Shown here piece after piece: positions 1-4,639 of a stretch of 6,200 bases of DNA. Position numbers and translations under genes: made by a program. The notes under the pieces were generated by a model. It did no database searches and was not told where the DNA came from. It saw only the letters and a program-made list of their open reading frames with translations. How positions within the stretch are numbered: position 1 is the first letter of the stretch; each line of letters begins with the position of its first letter. Source of the DNA: JBBDRV01 sp040905285 (GTDB lineage: Bacteria > Bacteroidota > Rhodothermia > Balneolales > Balneolaceae); the NCBI GenBank assembly GCA_040905285.1, contig JBBDRV010000134.1, positions 1 to 6,200 of the forward strand, in the 5' to 3' direction.

Positions 1-351
1 ATCCGGAAAGATGCGGAACCGGAGAAACGTCTTTACGCGATCTTTCCACACGTGCAGTCCGGCTACTTTGTACGTGGCAAAACCCAGAAAAAGAATCTGC
101 CCGGCACTGTTCCCGATAAACAGAAGATCCATGCGCTGCAGGAGTCTGTCACCAAAGTCAACGCCGGGATCCGTGCCGCCGACTATCATGATCAGGGCAA
201 CGGATACAAAACCGGCGACAATCTGGAACAGGACAAATGCAAGGACGATCCAGAGGACGGCCACGGCCCAGTCGCTGAATCCGTTTCTTTCAACCCACGG
301 GGGCATGCCGGGAGTGATCGGTGTATGGTCGGTAGGCTGTTGACTATTCAT
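1..351 (-). CDS. Probable CPBP-family intramembrane protease, N-terminal part (runs off left edge)
   Basis: The first 117 codons are visible and open to the window edge, starting MNSQQPTDHTPITPGMPPWV. The ATG (351-349) overlaps the TGA of the upstream DUF4199-type gene as ATGA, so translation is probably coupled; no Shine-Dalgarno is visible. A short proline-rich cytoplasmic head (1-25) is followed by a hydrophobic segment (about 28-58) and a second one (about 76-98, around LLFIGNSAGQILFLGFATY), then a basic stretch with KTFLRFRIF. This head-plus-two-helices layout, with the G/N-containing second helix and the 'tFLRfr' stretch, resembles the N-terminus of CPBP (CAAX protease and bacteriocin-processing, Abi) proteins from Bacteroidota relatives. 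The decisive catalytic EExxxR and downstream histidine motifs lie beyond the edge, so the call rests on resemblance only. It could be another polytopic membrane protein. It is the last visible gene of the minus-strand run. Confidence 0.5.
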   Translation of the reverse strand, partial: MNSQQPTDHTPITPGMPPWVERNGFSDWAVAVLWIVLAFVLFQIVAGFVSVALIMIVGGTDPGVDFGDRLLQRMDLLFIGNSAGQILFLGFATYKVAGLHVWKDRVKTFLRFRIFPD

Positions 352-944
352 TCAGTATAATCTTCATAATCTTCTTCTTTGACGGCAAAAAACCGGACCC
401 CAAGCATTCCCGTCAGCAGGTTAAGCAGTCCGGTAACAGGAATTCCGACGACCAGCTGCTGAAATACAGAGGTATCCCGGACCCCGGCGGCCATCTGGTC
501 AATCATCTGGTCCTGCGTGTCCGCGGGAAGGTCCATGGCTTCCACATTCTCCACAACACTGTCAAGCAGCCGTTCGGTATATCCGGGATCAAAGATAACC
601 CACAATTCATTAAGAAGTGTGCTGAACAGAACAATCATCGCCCCTGTCAGGAATCCGATGAGCGCGCCCCTTCCAAGTTTCATCCGGGGCGTACTGTACC
701 TGGTTACATGCCAGACAGCTGCCAGCCCGCCCAGGCACGTGGCCAGGCAGACAACCACGCTTCCGAGCATCATGGGACTGAATACAGTCCCGCCGGGCTC
801 GGACGCTATCTGTACATATCCGAAAATGATATTGATCGCGAAGCCTGCAATACTGAAAATCCCGCTGACAATCAGTACGGACGTCCAGTAACCGGGATCC
901 GGTGATGCCGTGTTTCTGCCGTTGGTTGACGTTGTCTGTTCCAT
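348..944 (-). CDS. DUF4199-type four-helix membrane protein
   Basis: A 198-residue membrane protein of unknown function. Four hydrophobic segments are visible at about 21-43, 55-80, 92-116 and 162-186. Between the third and fourth is a polar, acidic extramembrane stretch (about 120-160) that begins FDPGYTERLLDSVVE. A glycine-rich third helix (GALIGFLTGAMIVLF), then an I-x-(D/N)-P-x-x-E sequence, then a helical linker and a last helix, is the pattern of DUF4199, a family common in Bacteroidota. The C-terminus is acidic (KEEDYEDYTE). The ATG sits 3 nt after the stop of the DUF2085 gene and only a weak GGA lies upstream, so co-translation from one mRNA is likely. Family assignment is from pattern only; the topology is firmer than the family name. 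No function can be stated. Confidence 0.6.
   Translation of the reverse strand: MEQTTSTNGRNTASPDPGYWTSVLIVSGIFSIAGFAINIIFGYVQIASEPGGTVFSPMMLGSVVVCLATCLGGLAAVWHVTRYSTPRMKLGRGALIGFLTGAMIVLFSTLLNELWVIFDPGYTERLLDSVVENVEAMDLPADTQDQMIDQMAAGVRDTSVFQQLVVGIPVTGLLNLLTGMLGVRFFAVKEEDYEDYTE
357..374 (-). repeat. Perfect 9-base tandem duplication in the C-terminal tail of the DUF4199-type gene
   Basis: On the minus strand GAAGATTAT occurs twice back to back, encoding EDY-EDY just before the stop. It keeps the frame and adds acidic and tyrosine residues to the tail. It is probably a small slippage duplication and lies immediately upstream of the next gene's ATGA start. Confidence 0.7.
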
Positions 945-947
945 GTC

Positions 948-1400
948 TCAATCCGTTTTGTTCGTTGTTTTAATAAACCGGTCTGCAAGCATGCAGACCA
1001 CCCCCACTCCCAAAAATGCCCCGAAAAAAAATCGAGAGAAATTGGAACTGTTCCAAACCCAAAGGTTTCCGGCTGAAAAATCCATCACATTCACTGCGAC
1101 CGCACAGCCAAGCAGTATGCCGGGCCATCCCTGCCGGAAGAGCCGGGCCGATGCGGCAGGAATCAGCAGCCAGCCTGCAAGCAGCCCTGAAAAAATACCG
1201 AAACACCGCGCGTTGACAGCCATCGGCACTCCGTCGATATGAAACGAACGCTCCGGCAACTGGTGGCATACTCCCCGGAATGCCCGGTACGTCCAGTCGG
1301 AATAATCCAGCGGACGGTCCGCTATCCCGTTTCCGAGGGAGGCCGCAACGAGAAAAATCAACCCGCCAAGAACTGTAAAATAAAGTGCCCTGTATTGCAT
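948..1400 (-). CDS. DUF2085 family small membrane protein
   Basis: A 150-residue integral membrane protein. I start it at ATG 1400-1398 (MQYRALYF), one base after the thioesterase stop. The open frame continues upstream to 1571, but those 57 codons lie inside the thioesterase gene and look like shadow sequence. Features of DUF2085 are CHQ at 45-47, RSF at 51-53, and N-A-R-C-F-G-I-F at 63-70, then further hydrophobic segments (about 4-22, 67-84, 90-106, 122-139). The C-terminal NSSNFSRFFFGAFLG resembles the family's conserved R-x-x-x-G segment. Family members usually show C-x-R-C at the second motif; here the first cysteine position is Asn63, leaving Cys45, His46 and Cys66. The paired Cys/His motifs suggest metal or redox chemistry, but the family's function is unknown. 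Its position between an acyl-CoA thioesterase and another membrane protein suggests an envelope role, which is inference. Confidence 0.8.
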   Translation of the reverse strand: MQYRALYFTVLGGLIFLVAASLGNGIADRPLDYSDWTYRAFRGVCHQLPERSFHIDGVPMAVNARCFGIFSGLLAGWLLIPAASARLFRQGWPGILLGCAVAVNVMDFSAGNLWVWNSSNFSRFFFGAFLGVGVVCMLADRFIKTTNKTD

Positions 1401-1401
1401 A

Positions 1402-1839
1402 TCAGCCCGACTGCGCCGACAGGCGGTCCAGAAAGTTACCGGGGGCCCGGCGGGGACGGCGCGTCTCCCTGTCCGAAAAAGCCAGGGTAACCTGACCCAG
1501 TACATGGGGATCCTCCTGCCTGGACGTATACACGTGATAATAGGTGAACAGGCGGACCGCGGGCCGGTCATAAATCATCACCTTCAGGGTCATCTCCTCG
1601 TCGTAGAACACCGGCGACTTGTATTCCAGCGCCGCATCCACGACCGGCAGCATGATTCCCTGCTCTTCCAGTTTACTGTACGGCAGGCCCAGATCCCTGA
1701 TCATCTCTGTCCTGGCAACTTCAAAAAATTCAAGGTACCTGCCGTAATACACATATCCCATCTGGTCTGTCTCCCCGTACCTGCTCCGGAGGCGGTGGGA
1801 ATAACTGTGGATGGGCGGCCGGTCGGGAAATGAAATCAT
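1402..1839 (-). CDS. Acyl-CoA thioesterase, YbgC/4HBT hotdog-fold family
   Basis: A 145-residue single hotdog-domain protein, normal for the YbgC/FadM-type 4-hydroxybenzoyl-CoA thioesterase family. These hydrolyse acyl-CoA (or acyl-ACP) thioesters in the cytoplasm, usually as tetramers. The signature RYGETDQMGYVYYGRYLEFF covers about 20-39; Asp25 matches the catalytic aspartate of the R-x-x-D-T-D-x-x-G-h-V-y-(h/y) motif, followed by the long helix EVARTEMIRDLG. A central V-D-x-x-L-E-Y-x-S-P-v-x-Y-D-E segment (about 87-102) is also typical. The ATG abuts the accA stop (TGAATG, no gap), with AGGA at 1847-1844 inside the end of accA acting as a close ribosome site, so it is probably coupled to accA. 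The last 20 residues are Arg/Pro rich and look disordered. Next to accA it may recycle or trim acyl-CoA; the substrate cannot be read from sequence. Confidence 0.9.
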   Translation of the reverse strand: MISFPDRPPIHSYSHRLRSRYGETDQMGYVYYGRYLEFFEVARTEMIRDLGLPYSKLEEQGIMLPVVDAALEYKSPVFYDEEMTLKVMIYDRPAVRLFTYYHVYTSRQEDPHVLGQVTLAFSDRETRRPRRAPGNFLDRLSAQSG

Positions 1840-2820
1840 TCAGTCCTGTTTTCCGGTTTCGGCATCAGCACCGGCAATATCCCAGCGGCCCATGGCTGCA
1901 TATTTTTCGATCCGGGAGTTTATCAGTTTATCGGGCTTCAGCTTCCCAAGTCGTGCCAGGCTTTCCAGAATCTGTTTCTTCACGGCATCGGCAGCCATAT
2001 CCCAGTTCCGGTGGGCACCGCCGAGCGGCTCGGCTATCACGCCGTCAATAATCTCCATCTTTTTCAGGTCACCGGCCGTCAGTTGAAGCTCCGACGCGGC
2101 CTGCTCTTTGTAATCCCATGTTTTCCAGAGGATGGAGGAACACGATTCCGGAGAGATGACCGAATACCATGTATTTTCCATCATATACACTTCATTGCCC
2201 ATCCCGATGCCGATCGCCCCGCCGCTGGCGCCCTCACCTATCACAACCGAAATCAGCGGCACGCGGAGCATGGCCATCATCTTCAAATTTTTAGCGATGG
2301 CTTCAGCCTGACCCCGCTCTTCGGCTTCCAGGCCCGGGTAGGCCCCCGGGGTGTCGATCAGCGTAACCACCGGCACATTGAACTTTTCCGCCAGCTTCAT
2401 CAGCCGCCAGGCCTTCCGGTATCCCTCGGGGTTGGCCATTCCGAAATTGCGGTATGTCCGGTCTTTGGTATCCCGGCCCTTCTGGTGCCCCAGGATCATC
2501 ACTGACTGATTATCGATGGTGGCAAACCCGCCGACCACCGCCTTGTCGTCACTGTAATATCTGTCCCCGTGCAGCTCGACAAAGTGGCCGGTCAGCCGCT
2601 TGATGTAGTCCAGTGTGTAGGGCCGCTCCGGATGGCGGGCAAGCTGAACCCGTTGCCAGCGGGTCAGATTGGAAAAGATGGATTCCCGAAGCTGGTCGGC
2701 TTTTTTCTTCAGCCTGTCAATTTCCGGCTTGAGTACGCCGTCGCCCACCGAGAGCTCATTCAGCTCTTCAATTTTCTTTTCCAGATCGGCGATCGGCTGT
2801 TCAAAATCGAGATATTGCAT
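1840..2820 (-). CDS. accA: Acetyl-CoA carboxylase carboxyltransferase subunit alpha
   Basis: Full-length AccA, 326 residues (family about 315-330). With AccD it forms the carboxyltransferase that moves CO2 from carboxybiotin on AccB to acetyl-CoA, giving malonyl-CoA, the committed step of fatty acid synthesis. The N-terminal coiled-coil region (about 1-50, MQYLDFEQPIADLEKKIEEL) is the usual AccA opening and supports the ATG at 2820. The crotonase-like carboxyltransferase core shows GHQKGRDTK (111-119), FGMANPEGYRKA (126-137), IDTPGAYPG (155-163), the oxyanion-forming GEGASGGA (195-202) and SVISPE (220-225), all intact. The tail after 305 is variable. No Shine-Dalgarno is visible before the ATG; the leader is AT-rich. 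accD is not in the window, which is common. It heads a tight unit with the thioesterase and three membrane proteins. The assignment is secure. Confidence 0.98.
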   Translation of the reverse strand: MQYLDFEQPIADLEKKIEELNELSVGDGVLKPEIDRLKKKADQLRESIFSNLTRWQRVQLARHPERPYTLDYIKRLTGHFVELHGDRYYSDDKAVVGGFATIDNQSVMILGHQKGRDTKDRTYRNFGMANPEGYRKAWRLMKLAEKFNVPVVTLIDTPGAYPGLEAEERGQAEAIAKNLKMMAMLRVPLISVVIGEGASGGAIGIGMGNEVYMMENTWYSVISPESCSSILWKTWDYKEQAASELQLTAGDLKKMEIIDGVIAEPLGGAHRNWDMAADAVKKQILESLARLGKLKPDKLINSRIEKYAAMGRWDIAGADAETGKQD

Positions 2821-2875
2821 AGATAATTGTATGATTTATAAGACAGTCAATATAAAAAAGGTTTCTGAACGTATT
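2821..2875 (-). promoter_or_regulatory. AT-rich gap between gldC and accA, possible accA promoter
   Basis: This 55-base spacer is the only real gap in the minus-strand run and is far more AT-rich than the coding DNA. On the minus strand it contains TTGACT, TATAAA and TACAAT within 30 bases of the accA ATG. These hexamers do not sit at standard sigma-70 spacing, and nothing resembling a Bacteroidota TTTG/TAnnTTTG pair is convincing. I infer an internal promoter from base composition and spacing; I cannot place its boxes. Confidence 0.3.
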
Positions 2876-3226
2876 TTAATCTTTACGTATCTCCATTTTT
2901 TCAGCAAAGTGGTCACAGAAATCCCGCATGTCACCGCTGATCCGTTCATCGCCGATCGACCGGTCGAGCGTATCCGCCATCGTCACAAGGGTCTGATGGA
3001 AAAAAATCTTCATCTCATCCACGGTCATTTCACGGGTCCAGAGGTCCAGCCGGAGGGTGTCTTTCCGCTGATGATCCCACAGCGACAGAATCATGGCACG
3101 GCAGTCGGTCTCCCCCTCATCCCCGCCGGATTCGGAGTCATCTGTGGCATTCCATACGATATTGCCGGGAATTTTTTCCTCGTCAAGTTCAACGGTAATA
3201 TTGATCTCTTTTTTCTGTTCAGGCAT
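2876..3226 (-). CDS. gldC: GldC family protein
   Basis: A 116-residue soluble acidic protein matching the GldC family. The diagnostic stretch is the conserved MILSLWD (45-51), then TLRLDLWTREMTVDEMK (57-73), FFHQTLVTMADTL (75-87) and MRDFCDHFAEKM (100-111). No signal peptide or membrane segment is present. I start at ATG 3226-3224 (MPEQKKEINI), which overlaps the end of the pseudouridine synthase by 8 nt (ATGCCTGA). The frame is open for 26 more codons, but those lie inside the neighbour and lack family character. GldC was named for gliding motility in Flavobacterium-type bacteria, yet it is widespread in Bacteroidota and relatives, including non-gliders, so gliding should not be inferred from this gene alone; no other gld gene is visible. 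Its biochemical role is not known. No clear ribosome site precedes it; coupling to the upstream gene is likely. Confidence 0.9.
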   Translation of the reverse strand: MPEQKKEINITVELDEEKIPGNIVWNATDDSESGGDEGETDCRAMILSLWDHQRKDTLRLDLWTREMTVDEMKIFFHQTLVTMADTLDRSIGDERISGDMRDFCDHFAEKMEIRKD

Positions 3227-4244
3227 CCGTTTCAGTCTGTGGTTTGCAGTTATTCCTAAGAGTGTCGAGGACCAGTGAAAAGTCGTTCGGCAGCGGAGAG
3301 TCAAATGTCATATATGTCTCACTGCCCGGGTGGTGAAAACCGAGGGTCTTGGCGTGGAGGGCCTGACGGGGCAGTGCCTTGAACAGTCTCTGGAACATGG
3401 CTTTCCGGCTTCCCGTATTCTGTCCGTACCGGACGGAATCCCCTCCATAGGTGGTATCTCCGAACACATAGTATCCTTCATGCTGCATATGAACGCGGAT
3501 CTGGTGCGTGCGCCCGGTTTCAAGGCTCAGTTCCACCAGGGCCAGGTAATCAAAGTATTCCAGTACGGTGAACTGTGTACCCGCTGTCTTTCCCCGGCCC
3601 TCCGGCAGCACTGTCATGATCTTCCGGTCCTGCGGCGACCGGCCGATATTGCCCCTGATGACCCCGGATTTGGGCGGGCGCCCCCAGACAATGGACCAGT
3701 AGGTGCGGTCGACATCCCTGCGGGCAAACTGTTTGCCCAGTTTCCTGTGGACGGTGTCGTTTTTAGCCACCACCAGCAGGCCGCTGGTATCCTTGTCCAG
3801 CCGGTGCACGATCCCCGGCCTCAGGGTTTCGTCCTCCACGGTGGACAGGTTTTGACTTGTATGGTACAGAAGGCCGTTAACCAGGGTCCCGCTCCAGTTG
3901 CCGAAAGCCGGATGCACCACCATATCGGGTTCTTTGTTCACGATCAGCAGGTCCTCGTCCTCATAGATAATGTCCAGCTCCATCTTCTCGGGACCGGCTT
4001 TCGGAGGAGGGGGCTTCGGCAGGCTGATATCGATGACATCCCGCGGCTGCATAATATACGACGGTTTCTCCGGCCGGCCGTTCACAATGACATATCCGTC
4101 CTTAATCGCCTGTTTAACTTTGGTACGGCTTACATTTTCCACAAAGGACGTAATGTACCGATCAAGACGGACATCTGTTTGCTGCCCCTCGGGTACAGTA
4201 AGCATATACTCGGTTCTGTTCGGATTGTCTCTTTTAACCAGCAT
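3219..4244 (-). CDS. RluA/RluD-family 23S rRNA pseudouridine synthase
   Basis: A 341-residue RluD-type enzyme that isomerises uridine to pseudouridine in RNA, most likely 23S rRNA. It has an N-terminal S4 RNA-binding domain (about 24-75: RLDRYIT, SRTKVKQAIKDGYVIVNG), a linker with a proline run, and a catalytic domain. The catalytic motif HRLDKDTSGLLVVAK spans 147-161 with Asp150 the nucleophile. Further family motifs are YEDEDLLIVNKEPDMVVHP (94-112) and LETGRTHQIRVHM (241-253). The full length and S4 domain favour RluD over RluA or RluC, but the exact target site cannot be read. The start is the first ATG (4244); a second in-frame ATG at codon 14 is just before the S4 domain and no ribosome site decides between them. 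It is the first gene of the minus-strand run and diverges from recN. Confidence 0.93.
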   Translation of the reverse strand: MLVKRDNPNRTEYMLTVPEGQQTDVRLDRYITSFVENVSRTKVKQAIKDGYVIVNGRPEKPSYIMQPRDVIDISLPKPPPPKAGPEKMELDIIYEDEDLLIVNKEPDMVVHPAFGNWSGTLVNGLLYHTSQNLSTVEDETLRPGIVHRLDKDTSGLLVVAKNDTVHRKLGKQFARRDVDRTYWSIVWGRPPKSGVIRGNIGRSPQDRKIMTVLPEGRGKTAGTQFTVLEYFDYLALVELSLETGRTHQIRVHMQHEGYYVFGDTTYGGDSVRYGQNTGSRKAMFQRLFKALPRQALHAKTLGFHHPGSETYMTFDSPLPNDFSLVLDTLRNNCKPQTETDA

Positions 4245-4348
4245 GATCTGACAAGATAAAAATTTACGCCATCCCTTATGAAAAGAGTTTTTACAAAATT
4301 CCGCTCACGGGCGGCTGTAAGGTTTTCGGACAAACCCGCTCATACGGA

Positions 4349-4453
4349 ATACGGGATTCATTAAGAGAGCTGTCATGAGGGCGCAAAAGGTCAACCAGTC
4401 TGCTTTGGGAGGCACTTGCCCACCCTTATTTCAGATAACTGTCAGTCCCGTGT
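4349..4453 (+). promoter_or_regulatory. Possible structured leader or small-RNA domain closed by a 10-bp stem
   Basis: Read as plus-strand RNA, 4349-4358 (ATACGGGATT) can pair with 4444-4453 (AGTCCCGTGT) over ten positions, two of them G-U. The enclosed 85 bases include a smaller hairpin, GGG-A-GGC / GCC-CA-CCC at 4408-4425, and C-AAA-G / CTTTG around 4384-4407. The 3' strand of the closing stem (GTCCC, 4445-4449) can alternatively pair with GGGAC (4498-4502) in the 5' arm of the terminator hairpin. That is the architecture of a switch, but I recognise no known aptamer and short helices like these arise by chance. Confidence 0.2.
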
Positions 4454-4470
4454 ACAATAACGTGTACAAT
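4449..4470. repeat. Tandem 10-bp repeat CGTGTACAAT, period 12
   Basis: CGTGTACAAT occurs at 4449-4458 and 4461-4470, separated by AA. Each copy contains the self-complementary hexamer TGTACA, so the pair can be read as direct repeats or as two palindromic half-sites about one helical turn apart. This looks like a protein-binding site in the recN/rlu divergent region. It does not match LexA boxes that I know. Each copy also contains TACAAT, but no -35 sits at a suitable distance. Confidence 0.6.
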
Positions 4471-4487
4471 CAAGAGAGAGTCATCTT

Positions 4488-4531
4488 GCCGCTGGCGGGG
4501 ACATCAGCATCGTTTCCTCCAGCGGTTTTTA
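4488..4531 (+). terminator. Terminator-like hairpin with T-run upstream of recN
   Basis: CCGCTGG (4489-4495) pairs perfectly with CCAGCGG (4519-4525). After one C/U mismatch the stem continues as GGGGAC (4497-4502) with GTTTCC (4512-4517), including two G-U pairs, closing a 9-base loop (4503-4511). The 3' arm runs straight into TTTTT (4526-4530) and then ATATTTT. This is the form of a Rho-independent terminator on the plus strand; on the minus strand no T-run follows. No plus-strand gene lies upstream in the window, so it would end a small RNA or attenuate the recN leader. A second hairpin (CAAGA/TCTTG, 4471-4488) abuts it. Confidence 0.6.
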
Positions 4532-4542
4532 TATTTTCAGGA

Positions 4543-4550
4543 CCTCCTGT
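4543..4550 (+). promoter_or_regulatory. Possible anti-Shine-Dalgarno element in the recN leader
   Basis: CCTCCTGT here is a perfect 8-base reverse complement of ACAGGAGG at 4623-4630, the recN ribosome-binding site. In an mRNA starting upstream of 4543 the two could pair across a 72-base AU-rich loop and hide the ribosome site. The same bases can also form a short local hairpin with CAGG at 4538-4541. Complementarity is seen directly; any role is inference. Confidence 0.3.
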
Positions 4551-4624
4551 ACTTTCCCGCTCATTCCATTTAAAATTCAATCCTCAATGTTTTAAATTCA
4601 CCCGGGTAATACTCTTATCTCAAC

Positions 4625-4630
4625 AGGAGG
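4625..4630 (+). promoter_or_regulatory. Strong ribosome-binding site AGGAGG of recN
   Basis: AGGAGG lies 9 bases before the GTG at 4640 and is the best Shine-Dalgarno in the window. It fixes the recN start at a GTG codon, which matches the family's usual N-terminus. The minus-strand genes have weak or no such site. Confidence 0.85.
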
Positions 4631-4639
4631 CTTCACACC

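Larger units (their letters stand above)
4245..4639. other. Divergent gene-free region between the rlu gene and recN
   Basis: This 395-base region has no credible gene on either strand; the open frames here have no recognisable protein character. It must contain promoters for both directions, but I found no convincing -35/-10 pair. It is rich in inverted repeats: CCGC/GCGG (4301-4304 with 4311-4314), GGTTT/AAACC (4321-4325 with 4332-4336), CAAGA/TCTTG (4471-4475 with 4484-4488) and the terminator-like hairpin at 4488-4526. The right-hand part (4526-4620) is AT-rich and carries two similar copies of TTTAAA(A)TTCA at 4569 and 4591, 22 bases apart. No tRNA, SRP RNA or known riboswitch core was recognised. 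Confidence 0.7.

Noticed and set aside
1401..1571. N-terminal extension of the DUF2085 protein by 57 codons
   Set aside because: The extension lies wholly inside the thioesterase gene and lacks family similarity; the ATG at 1400 follows the thioesterase stop by one base.
2011..2505. 164-codon open frame on the plus strand
   Set aside because: It is antisense to the conserved catalytic core of accA and has no protein-family character.
2854..2892. Possible gldC terminator: ACGTA/TACGT stem and a nearby run of six T on the minus strand
   Set aside because: The stem is only 5 AT-rich pairs, includes the gldC stop region, and the T-run lies several bases away; too weak to call.
3227..3304. N-terminal extension of GldC by 26 codons
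   Set aside because: It overlaps the conserved end of the pseudouridine synthase gene in another frame; GldC proteins begin near the chosen ATG.
3330..4259. 309-codon open frame on the plus strand
   Set aside because: It is antisense to the clearly conserved pseudouridine synthase gene, has no recognisable domain, and such mirror frames are common in GC-rich coding DNA.
4301..4336. Two small hairpins (CCGC/GCGG and GGTTT/AAACC) near the rlu start
   Set aside because: Stems of 4-5 pairs without a T-run or conserved motif; noted in the intergenic description but not called as separate elements.
4453..4470. TACAAT hexamers as -10 boxes for a recN promoter
   Set aside because: Neither has a plausible -35 about 17 bases upstream, and a terminator-like hairpin lies between them and recN.
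4245..4639. Hidden tRNA, SRP RNA, 6S RNA or known riboswitch
   Set aside because: No T-loop GGTTCGAATCC-like element, no SRP GGAAGCAGC core, no closing stem around the whole region and no riboswitch core motif that I recognise.
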